Source: Desulfurellaceae bacterium bin18 (lineage in GTDB: Bacteria > Desulfobacterota > Binatia > Bin18). Taken from it: a stretch of 64,000 bases of DNA. The stretch spans positions 1 to 64,000 of the forward strand of contig MPMI01000003.1 in NCBI GenBank assembly GCA_002238415.1, read 5' to 3'. Positions 8,675-16,150 of this stretch are shown one piece after another. Below the pieces are notes generated by a model. The model worked only from the letters and a program-made list of their open reading frames with translations. It ran no database searches and was not told the origin of the DNA. The first letter of the stretch is position 1, and each line of letters starts with the position of its first letter. The position numbers and the translations under genes are program-made.

Positions 8675-9454
8675 ATGAGTGATTCTAATCTTATTACTTC
8701 TGAACGCTTTGACGCCGTGCTGTTTGATCTGGACGGCGTGCTGACGGCTACGGCAAAAATTCATGCCGCCTGCTGGAAACAAATGTTTGACCGCTTTCTG
8801 CGCCAGTACGCAGAAATACACAATCTGTCCTTCCAGCCTTTTGACATTCAGACTGATTACAATTTACACGTGGACGGGAAAGCCCTGGACGACGGCGTGC
8901 GAAGCTTTCTCGAATCCCGCCATATCGAGTTGCCAGACGGAAGCCCGGATGCGCCTCCCGATTGGGAGACTGTTCACGGCTTAGGCACCCAAAAAGACAC
9001 CCTGGTGAATCAGGTCATTGCCTCAGACGGCGTGGAGGCCTTCCCTGGCAGCATGGCCTTTGCCACCCATGTCCGGCAGATAGGACTGAAAACCGCGGTC
9101 GTCACCCCCAGCGCGAACTGCACACTCGTACTCAGATCAGCCGGAATTACACACCTCTTTGATCTCCGGGTTGATAGAGATGTCGCCGCCCAGGAACAGT
9201 TGGCCGGCAAACCCGCCCCCGATATGTTTCTGGCAGCGGCAGAGAAACTGAACGTTTTGCCGGCTCGGGCCGTGGTGATTGAGGACGCCATCTCAGGCGT
9301 GCAGTCGGGTCGCGCCGGGAATTTTGGTCTGGTGATTGGCGTTGATCGCCGCGGACACGGCGACCTGCTCAAAGAAAATGGGGCCGACATCGTGGTGAAA
9401 GACGTGGGCGACCTGCTCAGTCCTGCTGCACACAACCCATCTCGGGACTCCTGA
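8675..9454 (+). CDS. HAD-superfamily hydrolase, beta-phosphoglucomutase-like
   Basis: A 259-residue HAD subfamily IA phosphatase/phosphomutase. Motif I is VLFDLDGVLT (about residues 14-23) with both aspartates; the motif II region is VVTPSANC; the motif III lysine lies in GKPAPDMF; the motif IV acids are in VVIEDAISGVQSG. The large cap insert between motifs I and II resembles beta-phosphoglucomutase-type enzymes usually paired with sugar phosphorylases, but no phosphorylase gene is nearby. AGGAG sits some 17 bases before the ATG, further than usual. The last 38 bp overlap the 3' end of the convergent metallophosphoesterase gene. Confidence 0.8.
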   Translation: MSDSNLITSERFDAVLFDLDGVLTATAKIHAACWKQMFDRFLRQYAEIHNLSFQPFDIQTDYNLHVDGKALDDGVRSFLESRHIELPDGSPDAPPDWETVHGLGTQKDTLVNQVIASDGVEAFPGSMAFATHVRQIGLKTAVVTPSANCTLVLRSAGITHLFDLRVDRDVAAQEQLAGKPAPDMFLAAAEKLNVLPARAVVIEDAISGVQSGRAGNFGLVIGVDRRGHGDLLKENGADIVVKDVGDLLSPAAHNPSRDS

Positions 9455-10667
9455 AGTGGCACGGCTGGGGCCGCCCTGCTACGTCGCGTGGAGTAACGGT
9501 CCAACCCGCCTTTCCCCGCTCCAGAGTCACATAGCCAAAGCCGGTCAGCGTTTCTGCGTGGGAGACCGTTCGGTCGGCTATGTCGAGTCCGACCAGTTCG
9601 GTGGCAAGGGGAGGGTCGAGTAACGCTCCGCCATTCCCAACCACGAACTGATGCGGCTTTCCCTGCGTAAAGGCCAGGAACTCGGTCGTGTGGAGATGAC
9701 CCGACAGGACCAATTCGACGCCGTCGGGCCATTGCTGCCGAACTGCGGCCTGAAGGGTCGGGTTTGTTCGGAAGAGCACGTCTCTGCCCTGCGCCTGTCC
9801 CCGTTCACCAAAGGCCCAGAACGGCTTGTGAGACAGCAGCCAGGCCGGGCGGTGTTCGGCCAATGCCGCCAACTGAGCAGCGAAATGGGCGACCGTCTCA
9901 GGCACGGCCCGCAGGTCATGCGCGGTCGTGGTATCCAGCACGAACAGCGTGCGCTCGCCTATGGGCACGCTGTAGGGCTCAGTCTCATCAGTACATTCCG
10001 TTGGTAAAGGCCGGGGGTCAAGCAGGCGAAACCAGGCATTGCCCGTCCGCTGACACGCCTCATGATTGCCCCGGACAAATACCCACGGTGCCGTGCTGAG
10101 TAAGGGTTCAGCCGGCGCGAAGAAGTCGGCATGGGCGGCCGCCCAAGTATCGCCCCATGGATTGCCGACACAAGCAGGGTTGCCCGTCGGACAGGGCGAA
10201 TCGCGGTAAAAGTAATCCCCCACGTGGAGCACTAGGTCGGGCTGCCAGGCCGCGGCACTCTGGGCGATACGCGCAAAGGGCCAGGCATGCGGATCGTGAC
10301 ACGCCTGGACCAGGGTGTTTTTCATCCGACATCCGGTGTCGCCCAAGACGACGATCTTTTCTGGAGCCCGCGACAAGAGAGGTAGCCGGCGGTCGTTCAA
10401 CGTGACGCTGACAGCATCGGGCGGCAACGCAGCCTCACAGACCAGGACCGGAAAGTCCGGTCGGGATGGCTGCGCACGTATGCGTAATGGGAAGCGCTCG
10501 GCGTTTACTTGTACCACCGGACAGGCCGTCGAGGTTGACACCACACGTAGGATCACCTGACCACCCGGCCCAAGGGCAGTCCACGCCAGGGGAGGCGCCG
10601 CTATCGCGGAAACACCCAAGAGATGCAGCACACAGGTGGCCAGCAGAATACGCTGTAAGCAAGACAT
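9417..10667 (-). CDS. Secreted calcineurin-like metallophosphoesterase
   Basis: This 416-residue protein begins with a Sec signal peptide (about residues 1-23, hydrophobic LLATCVLHLLGVSA, cut near AIA-AP). After a short beta-rich N-terminal domain comes a metallophosphoesterase domain with the five metal/active-site blocks in order: GDTG, GDYFY, GNHE, SHKPFW and GHLH. The enzyme should therefore bind two metals and cleave phosphoesters outside the cytoplasm, in the manner of purple acid phosphatases. Several paired cysteines (for example DTGCRMK and PCPTGNPACVG) fit an exported protein. It follows the M28 peptidase gene on the same strand after 26 bp, so the two may form an operon. Confidence 0.85.
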   Translation of the reverse strand: MSCLQRILLATCVLHLLGVSAIAAPPLAWTALGPGGQVILRVVSTSTACPVVQVNAERFPLRIRAQPSRPDFPVLVCEAALPPDAVSVTLNDRRLPLLSRAPEKIVVLGDTGCRMKNTLVQACHDPHAWPFARIAQSAAAWQPDLVLHVGDYFYRDSPCPTGNPACVGNPWGDTWAAAHADFFAPAEPLLSTAPWVFVRGNHEACQRTGNAWFRLLDPRPLPTECTDETEPYSVPIGERTLFVLDTTTAHDLRAVPETVAHFAAQLAALAEHRPAWLLSHKPFWAFGERGQAQGRDVLFRTNPTLQAAVRQQWPDGVELVLSGHLHTTEFLAFTQGKPHQFVVGNGGALLDPPLATELVGLDIADRTVSHAETLTGFGYVTLERGKAGWTVTPRDVAGRPQPCHFRSPEMGCVQQD

Positions 10668-10692
10668 ACTACAGAAGTTTTTCGTTCGAGAC

Positions 10693-13674
10693 TCATTCCC
10701 GTGACGCGGGTGTAATCGTCAGTTCAACCCGCTGCCCGTTACGCATGACCGTCATATCGACCGGCTCCTCAACTTTGAGACTTCCGAGGACAAAAGTGTA
10801 GTCATAGATATTCTCAATCGCCTTGCCTGCCAGCTCACGTACCACATCCCCGGCCCGCACCCCGGCCCGGTCGGCCGGGCCGCCGGTCGCCACCCCGGAG
10901 AGCTTGACCCCGGTGATATTGCCCTGGGCATAATCGGGGATCGTGCCTAGATAGGCCCGCAGACGGCCACGGCTGCCGAGGTGGCGGGGCTTTTCGATTC
11001 GGATATAGTCCGGTGCCGTTGGGCGGCTCGCCAACGAGCGCGTCAAACCGGTCATCAACCGGGTAATTTGTGTGAGCCCGGCATAGTTGAGCTTTTCTAC
11101 GGTATCACGCGGCGAGTGGTATTCCGCATGTCCGCCAGTAAACGCGTTCAGAACGGGAACGCCCTTGAGATAGAACGAGGTCGCATCGGTGGGCAGATAG
11201 CTGTCGTTTTGGAGCGTGATGGGCAGACCGATGGGCGCGTTGTGTTGTTCAATTTCCTCGGGCCAGACTGAACTTGAGCCAACGCCTTGCAGCACTAGGG
11301 CGGTATCCAGTCGGCCGACCATGTCCAGGTTGAGATAGGCAGCAATGTCGGAGGAGAGCGTCTGCTGCTCTGTCTGGCCGAATGTCCTGGCGAAGTGGTT
11401 TGACCCCAGGAGACCCAGCTCTTCGCCGGACCACAAGGCAAACAGGATATCGCGTTTCAGAGCCACCTCGTCTGTGGCTTGTTGCGCGGCAAGCGTCTGG
11501 GCAATACCCAGGACGGCCGCCACGCCGGAAGCATTGTCGTCGGCTCCAAAATGGATATGACCCTTTTCATCCTCGCGGGCCAGTGACCCACGCCCCAGAC
11601 CCGTGCCCAGATGATCGATATGCGCCCCAACCACGACGATACCAGCGTCCGCCGTCCTCTCTGCGGCGCGTAACCGCGCCAGGACGTTGCGACCCTGGTG
11701 TTTCTCCTGCCGAATATCGATCGTCGCTCCGAGCTTCAGACCGCCGAGGCCGAAGCCGGATATGAGCTGTCCGGTATCTAAGGTCTCCTGGAGTTCTTGC
11801 AGCGACCGGCCCGCCTGCCGGAGCCATTCCTCGGCCAGCGCATCGGTCACGGACAGGGTACCGATGCTGCTGCCCGCCAGTGAGGCGTCAAAGACGAGCG
11901 GGACCAATTGCTCCTTGACTGCGGTATTCGGCCCGCTCGCAACGATCAGCCCACGCGCCCCCCGGTCGCGGGCAACCATGGCTTTATAGCGCAGGCTGGC
12001 GTAGCGGTTGAGATGTTGTCGATAGGAGGCATCTATGTCTCCGGGCAGATAGCGCAATACTAAAACCCATTGGTCTTGCACCTCCAGATGGGCATAGGAG
12101 TCATATTCCGGGTGCTCGTCGACAGCCGGAGCGACGATGCCATAGCCGGCAAAGACCACACCGGCAGGCGTAAAATCGCCTACCTGCGAGAAGGTCAACG
12201 GACGCCAGTCCGTATCAACGGCATACGCCCGTCCCTGATCTGACACCGACTCGGGCTGTTGTTTCAACACATTCTTCGGACCAAGGGATACGCCGGCAGT
12301 GAACTCAAAAGACTGAAAAAACGTGCCGTTGTCACCGGCTGGTTCGAGACCGTTTTTTTCCAGCATCGCAGCGACATACTCCGTTGCCAGCCTTTCACCG
12401 TCCGTTCCCGTGAGGCGACCGGCCATGTGCTCGGAGGCGAGGTCGGCAACGGTCCGGCGCAACTCGCACGTTCGCACCTCGTGCATTCGGAGGGGTGCCG
12501 CATCAGTGGAGTCGAGTCCCAACAGACAGCGGGCCGCGGCATCATCCCAGTCGGCAAAAAAGAGTTGCGCCTTTTTATCCGCAGTCCGGCTACTGGTCCA
12601 CGACAGGTGCTTTCCGTCCGGAGCAAACACCGGCAAGCCGTCAAAGCCGGGGGTATAGGTGACCCGCACCGGATCGGAGCGCCCGTCCCTGTCCACGATA
12701 TACAGCTCAAAATTCCCAAAACCGTGACGGTTGGTCGTAAAGATCAGATAGTCACCGGACGGATGATAATACGGCGCCCAGGACATAGCGCCTAGCTTCG
12801 TGACCTGCTTTTGATCCGTGCCATCGATACGCATGGTCCAGACTTCGGCTTGGACACCATCGGGGGAAAATCGGCGCCAGACCAAACGTTTGCCATCCGG
12901 ACTGAAAAACGGCCCGCCATCATAGCCCAGCGAGGTCGTCAGCCGACGCACGTCTGACCCATCCGCCCGCATGATGTAGATGTCCATCTGTGATGACGGG
13001 TCTTGCTGAAAGCGCTCTTTCTCCTCGGCTGACAGGGTTGTCACATAGGCGTGGCGATTCGAGGCAAAGGCGATAAACTCGCCGTTCGGAGACCAGGAAG
13101 CCTCGGCATCGTAGCCCTTGGCGGCAGTCAGCTTTCGCAGCTCGCCCCCATTGAGCGGTACTTCAAAAAGGTCGTACTGCTCGTCGAAATCCCACTCGTA
13201 ACGCCGCTGTGTGCCCGCACGGCGTTCTTCCAGCTCTGCCTGCTGCTTCTTTTCAGCATCCGGGTCTTCATGCGTTGAGGCAAACAGGACTGTGTCTTGT
13301 GAGGGGTGGAACCAGGCGCAGGTCGTCTTGCCGATGCCGGGCGAGACTCGGTGGGTCTGCCCGGTGAGGCGATTCATGACATAAATCTGAAAAAATGGAT
13401 TGTCGGGCTGACGTTCACTCTGAAAGATGAGCCGCGCGCCATCCGGGCTGAAATAGCCCTCGCCGGCGCGCCTGCCTGCGAAGGTCAGTTGTCGGATATT
13501 GCGCACGAGTTGGGCTTCGTGCCAGGTCTCTGGCGCGGAAGACTGCATGGCTGTCGCACCGGAAGTCGTATGGGGATGTTGGTTGTCTTGCCGAGTCGGG
13601 TCCGCGTGTACCGGGTTGGCGGAAAAGATAAGACCCACAACAAAGACGGCGCAGATAATGGCATGACAATTCAT
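10693..13674 (-). CDS. Exported M28-family metallopeptidase with TolB propeller and PDZ domain
   Basis: This 993-residue protein has a Sec signal peptide (first ~24 residues, ending ANPVHA). About residues 60-400 are TolB/PD40-type propeller blades (FSPDGKRLVW, FAPDGKHLSW repeats). A PA-like insert follows, then a zinc aminopeptidase M28 domain (about 660-870) with HIDHLG, GADDNASGVA, SGEELGLLG, NLDMVGR and the last ligand in GGHAEYHSPRDT. The C-terminal ~85 residues are a PDZ domain (GPADRAGVRAGDVV). The likely role is degrading oligopeptides in the periplasm or outside the cell. The ATG at 13674 was chosen because it starts the signal peptide; the frame runs on to 13704. Confidence 0.88.
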   Translation of the reverse strand: MNCHAIICAVFVVGLIFSANPVHADPTRQDNQHPHTTSGATAMQSSAPETWHEAQLVRNIRQLTFAGRRAGEGYFSPDGARLIFQSERQPDNPFFQIYVMNRLTGQTHRVSPGIGKTTCAWFHPSQDTVLFASTHEDPDAEKKQQAELEERRAGTQRRYEWDFDEQYDLFEVPLNGGELRKLTAAKGYDAEASWSPNGEFIAFASNRHAYVTTLSAEEKERFQQDPSSQMDIYIMRADGSDVRRLTTSLGYDGGPFFSPDGKRLVWRRFSPDGVQAEVWTMRIDGTDQKQVTKLGAMSWAPYYHPSGDYLIFTTNRHGFGNFELYIVDRDGRSDPVRVTYTPGFDGLPVFAPDGKHLSWTSSRTADKKAQLFFADWDDAAARCLLGLDSTDAAPLRMHEVRTCELRRTVADLASEHMAGRLTGTDGERLATEYVAAMLEKNGLEPAGDNGTFFQSFEFTAGVSLGPKNVLKQQPESVSDQGRAYAVDTDWRPLTFSQVGDFTPAGVVFAGYGIVAPAVDEHPEYDSYAHLEVQDQWVLVLRYLPGDIDASYRQHLNRYASLRYKAMVARDRGARGLIVASGPNTAVKEQLVPLVFDASLAGSSIGTLSVTDALAEEWLRQAGRSLQELQETLDTGQLISGFGLGGLKLGATIDIRQEKHQGRNVLARLRAAERTADAGIVVVGAHIDHLGTGLGRGSLAREDEKGHIHFGADDNASGVAAVLGIAQTLAAQQATDEVALKRDILFALWSGEELGLLGSNHFARTFGQTEQQTLSSDIAAYLNLDMVGRLDTALVLQGVGSSSVWPEEIEQHNAPIGLPITLQNDSYLPTDATSFYLKGVPVLNAFTGGHAEYHSPRDTVEKLNYAGLTQITRLMTGLTRSLASRPTAPDYIRIEKPRHLGSRGRLRAYLGTIPDYAQGNITGVKLSGVATGGPADRAGVRAGDVVRELAGKAIENIYDYTFVLGSLKVEEPVDMTVMRNGQRVELTITPASRE

Positions 13675-13779
13675 CGATGGGAATAATACGTGAGGAAGGG
13701 TCATCAGGCCACGGGGATGTTAGCCTTCTTCGCGGCGCCGTTCACGAGCGCTTCATGCGCGCATTATGCACCCGACGCG

Positions 13780-14298
13780 TCATACATTTCTGAACGCGGC
13801 ATGGTATTTCACCACGCAGCGCTGGCCATTGTGAATACACCGTTCGAAGATTCCGGGTTCCAGCTCCATTGCCATAAACACCTCGTCAGGAACATTGTAT
13901 TCACAACGGAGCCCGAATCGAGAGGCCGGTGAGAAACCAAAGCGTGGATAATACTCCGGGTGACCGAGAACAACGACTGCACAGCATGCCATCGCTCTGC
14001 ATCGTTCAAGGCCTGCCCGAACAAGAGCCGAACCTATGCCCTGACGTTGATGCGCAGGTACTACTGCCATCGGGGCCAACCCCATCATCCTGAGTCTGGA
14101 GTCTGCCGACACAGAGACCGGCGAGAACAAGATGTGGCCGACAACTGCCGAGTCTACCTCGGCAACCAGCGAAATGAGCGGTTGGACGCACGCGCGCAGC
14201 GCTTCAACAAGCTCGGCCTCAGCACGCGTCTCAAAGGCTGCGGCATTGATTTGATAAACTACCGCTCGGTCGTTCTCTTTTTCGGTCCGAATGAGCAT
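13780..14298 (-). CDS. GNAT-family N-acetyltransferase
   Basis: A 172-residue acetyl-CoA-dependent acyltransferase of the YhbS-like GNAT group. The acetyl-CoA pyrophosphate loop is VVPAHQRQGIGSALV (about residues 79-93, Q/RxxGxG/A form). HPEYYPRFGFSPA near residue 115 is the signature of this subgroup. The length is normal. It diverges from the glutaredoxin-like gene at 14385 across an AT-rich stretch that probably holds both promoters, though I could not fix -35 and -10 boxes. The substrate is unknown. Confidence 0.85.
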   Translation of the reverse strand: MLIRTEKENDRAVVYQINAAAFETRAEAELVEALRACVQPLISLVAEVDSAVVGHILFSPVSVSADSRLRMMGLAPMAVVPAHQRQGIGSALVRAGLERCRAMACCAVVVLGHPEYYPRFGFSPASRFGLRCEYNVPDEVFMAMELEPGIFERCIHNGQRCVVKYHAAFRNV

Positions 14299-14438
14299 AG
14301 ATCACGTGTACCCCAGCATGCGCACGACTCTTCATAATATACAAAACATTGACCGAACCCGCGCCGAAGCGATACAAACACAGTATGAAAAAACAGGTTG
14401 TCGTCTATTCCACTCCCACCTGAGGCCCATGCGCACTG

Positions 14439-14457
14439 GCGAAGGAGTTTCTTTCGC
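14439..14457 (+). promoter_or_regulatory. Candidate bacterial SECIS hairpin of the glutaredoxin-like gene
   Basis: GCGAAGGA pairs with TCTTTCGC (eight pairs, one of them G-U) around a GTT loop at 14447-14449. The loop begins 24 bases after the TGA. Bacterial SECIS elements have a small stem-loop with a G at the start of the apical loop roughly 16-37 bases after the UGA, which this fits. Confidence 0.65.
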
Positions 14458-14529
14458 AGGCAGGAATAGCATTCACCGCCTCTGATGTCAGTACTGACGT
14501 GGCGGCCCAGGAGCGTCTCCGGCAACTCC

Positions 14530-14607
14530 CAGGCCGGGTCTCTTTACCGGTGATTCAGGCCGGGTCTCTTTACCGGTGATTCAGGCCGGGTCTCTTTACC
14601 GGTGATT
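14530..14607 (+). repeat. Three exact 26-bp direct repeats inside the glutaredoxin-like gene
   Basis: The unit starts CAGGCCGGG and ends CCGGTGATT; copies lie at 14530, 14556 and 14582 with no mismatch and no spacer. A single copy keeps the glutaredoxin frame (encoding GRVSLPVI). The second copy shifts phase and brings in a TGA. Slippage or an assembly duplication could both cause this. Confidence 0.95.
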
Positions 14608-14702
14608 ACTGGCGATGATGCAGTCGTTATCGGCTTTCAGAAGGCCAGGCTTCAAGGGCTGTTGGGAATTGCCTGAAGGCGGGAGGAGAAGGAGGTTACA
14701 AT

Positions 14703-14921
14703 ATGCAGGATACCGAAGAGTATGAGGGCTTTTACATTGAGCCGCGCTCGAAACAACTCGATAGCGGGGCATGGAAACCGGTGGCCCGGGTCTTTCGGCT
14801 CATCGATGGGGTGGTCGATGAATTTTATCCGCTCCGGGGAACTGAGCAAACCTTTGCCAGCGAAGAAGAAGCCGACGGATATGCCCTTCAGACCGGCAAA
14901 GAGTGGGTGGACCGCAATTAG
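14703..14921 (+). CDS. Small conserved-looking hypothetical protein
   Basis: This 72-residue acidic protein has no signal or membrane segment and I do not recognise its family. The composition is strongly coding-like: EYEGFYIEPRSKQLDSG, then KPVARVFRLIDG, then TFASEEEADGYALQTGKEW, which looks like a short alpha/beta domain. The ATG has an excellent Shine-Dalgarno sequence (GGAGGAGAAGGAGG) in the gap after the glutaredoxin-like gene, so the two were probably one transcription unit. The function is unknown. Confidence 0.65.
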   Translation: MQDTEEYEGFYIEPRSKQLDSGAWKPVARVFRLIDGVVDEFYPLRGTEQTFASEEEADGYALQTGKEWVDRN

Positions 14922-14987
14922 CTCGATTGGGGAGGTCGCAGGAGGCGGCCGGATGAGTCAGGGCAGATTGCACTAGTACAGGTATTA

Positions 14988-15032
14988 TTAACCCCTAACC
15001 AATTAACCCCTAACCAATTAACCCCTAACCAA
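14988..15032 (+). repeat. Three 15-bp tandem repeats abutting a ribosome binding site
   Basis: TTAACCCCTAACCAA occurs three times head to tail and perfectly. The last copy runs straight into AAAGGAGG, the Shine-Dalgarno sequence of the NIPSNAP gene at 15043. The repeats therefore lie in the 5' leader or promoter of that gene. Confidence 0.95.
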
Positions 15033-15042
15033 AGGAGGCAGT

Positions 15043-15345
15043 ATGGCGTACGTATTTGCACACATCAAACTTCGGGCGGGCAAGGTCCAGAAATTCACCG
15101 AAATGCTCGGCTCGCTGGCGCCGCTTTTGGAGCAACACGGCGGCTGGAAGCTCCACGGGAGTTATTTCAACGTCATCGGCCGTTTGAACACCGTAGTTGA
15201 CGTGTGGGAAGTCCCGGATGCCAACTCGGTCCAGACCACCCTGGAAATCGCCTCCCAGGACCCTGCGTTCCAGAAATGGGTACCGGCGATTGAAGAATGT
15301 GTCGAAGACGAAACCTTGCAGGTGATGACGAAGTTGCCCGTATAA
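15043..15345 (+). CDS. NIPSNAP / dimeric alpha-beta barrel family protein
   Basis: This 100-residue single-domain protein has the ferredoxin-like alpha+beta pattern of NIPSNAP and related small proteins: VFAHIKLRAGKVQKFTEML, then GGWKLHGSYFNVIGRLNTVVDVWEVPDAN, which is the family's characteristic second and third strands. Such proteins often form dimers; some are monooxygenase-like or lyase-like, and many are uncharacterised. The start is fixed by AAAGGAGG eight bases before the ATG. It converges on sdhB, with a hairpin repeat between the two stops. No partner suggests its substrate. Confidence 0.7.
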   Translation: MAYVFAHIKLRAGKVQKFTEMLGSLAPLLEQHGGWKLHGSYFNVIGRLNTVVDVWEVPDANSVQTTLEIASQDPAFQKWVPAIEECVEDETLQVMTKLPV

Positions 15346-15359
15346 CGGTTTCACCCAAG

Positions 15360-15381
15360 CCCTCTCCCTCAAGGGAGAGGG
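15360..15381. terminator. Hairpin between convergent genes, possible bidirectional terminator
   Basis: CCCTCTCCC, TCAA, GGGAGAGGG form a perfect 9-bp stem between the NIPSNAP and sdhB stop codons. No T-run follows, so it may be an interspersed repeat rather than a classical terminator. The same arms recur at 40737-40757, also between convergent genes. Confidence 0.55.
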
Positions 15382-15403
15382 ACTCTCGATTGCCAACCCG
15401 GCC

Positions 15404-16150
15404 TTACTTGCCCGTCAGCTTGTTCATCAGCCACACGACCGGATCGTAGTAGGCGTCCACAACTCGTTCCTTGAGGGGAATGATCGCGTTGTCGGTGATG
15501 TGGATACCCTCGGGACAGACTTCGGTGCAGCACTTGGTGATGTTGCAATATCCCAGACCGGCATCGACCTTCAGGAGTTCGCGGCGGTCTTCCTCGTCAA
15601 GCGGGTGCATTTCCAGGGAGGCCATGCGCACGAACGAACGCGGCCCGGCAAAGTCGGGCTTATTGTCCTCGTGATCGCGGATGACGTGACACACGTCCTG
15701 GCACAAGAAGCATTCAATGCATTTGTGGAACTCCTGCACTCGGTCCACATCGTCCTGATACATCCGCCGCGTGCCGTCCGCTTCTTTGGCTTTCAGCTTG
15801 AGAGCGGGAATCTTTTTGGCCTTCTCATAGTTGAAAGACACGTCGGTCACCAGGTCGCGCAGCAGCGGAAAGGTCTTGATCGGCGAGATCGTAATGGTGT
15901 CACCCGACTCGAAGAGATTCATCCGCGTCATGCACATCAGCCGGGGTTTGCCGTTGATCTCGGCACTGCACGAGCCGCACTTACCGGCTTTACAGTTCCA
16001 GCGGACCGCCAGGTCGGGTGCCTGCGTCGCCTGGATGGTGTGTATCACGTCCAGGACGACCATCCCTTCCTGCGCCTCGACACGATAATCCTTGAACTCA
16101 CCCCCTGAGATGTCACCGCGCCAAACGCGCATGGTAAATTCACTAGCCAT
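15404..16150 (-). CDS. sdhB: Succinate dehydrogenase/fumarate reductase iron-sulfur subunit
   Basis: This 248-residue subunit carries electrons from the flavoprotein to the membrane anchor. The N-terminal [2Fe-2S] ferredoxin domain has WNCKAGKCGSCSAEINGKPRLMC (residues about 51-73; four cysteines). The C-terminal domain holds the two cubane-type cluster motifs, CIECFLCQDVC (about 141-151) and CCTEVCPEGI (about 205-214), with a further cysteine in GYCNITK. Its ATG overlaps the sdhA stop by one base (TAATG), showing tight coupling. It is last in the operon fumarase alpha, fumarase beta, sdhC, sdhA, sdhB. Confidence 0.93.
   Translation of the reverse strand: MASEFTMRVWRGDISGGEFKDYRVEAQEGMVVLDVIHTIQATQAPDLAVRWNCKAGKCGSCSAEINGKPRLMCMTRMNLFESGDTITISPIKTFPLLRDLVTDVSFNYEKAKKIPALKLKAKEADGTRRMYQDDVDRVQEFHKCIECFLCQDVCHVIRDHEDNKPDFAGPRSFVRMASLEMHPLDEEDRRELLKVDAGLGYCNITKCCTEVCPEGIHITDNAIIPLKERVVDAYYDPVVWLMNKLTGK

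Larger units (their letters stand above)
14385..14676 (+). pseudogene. Glutaredoxin-like gene with in-frame TGA at the active-site Cys; broken by a 26-bp triplication
   Basis: If the TGA at 14421-14423 is read through and only one copy of the 26-bp repeat is kept, one 79-residue frame results. It begins MKKQVVVYSTPT-X-GPCALAKE and ends VVIGFQKARLQGLLG, a complete small glutaredoxin/YruB-like protein. X falls on the first cysteine of the C-G-P-C active site, so the gene looks like a UxxC selenoprotein. A SECIS-like hairpin follows at 14439-14457. Three exact copies of the 26-bp segment at 14530-14607 add 52 bp and a stop inside the second copy, so the present sequence cannot give full-length protein. 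No strong Shine-Dalgarno sequence precedes the ATG. Read conventionally it is only twelve codons long, which is why annotation would miss it. Confidence 0.7.

Noticed and set aside
14530..14607. CRISPR-like array
   Set aside because: The 26-bp units are directly adjacent with no spacers and lie inside a coding frame.
14988..15032. Telomere-like CCCTAA repeat
   Set aside because: Only three 15-bp units, internal to the chromosome and abutting a ribosome binding site; nothing suggests a replicon end.
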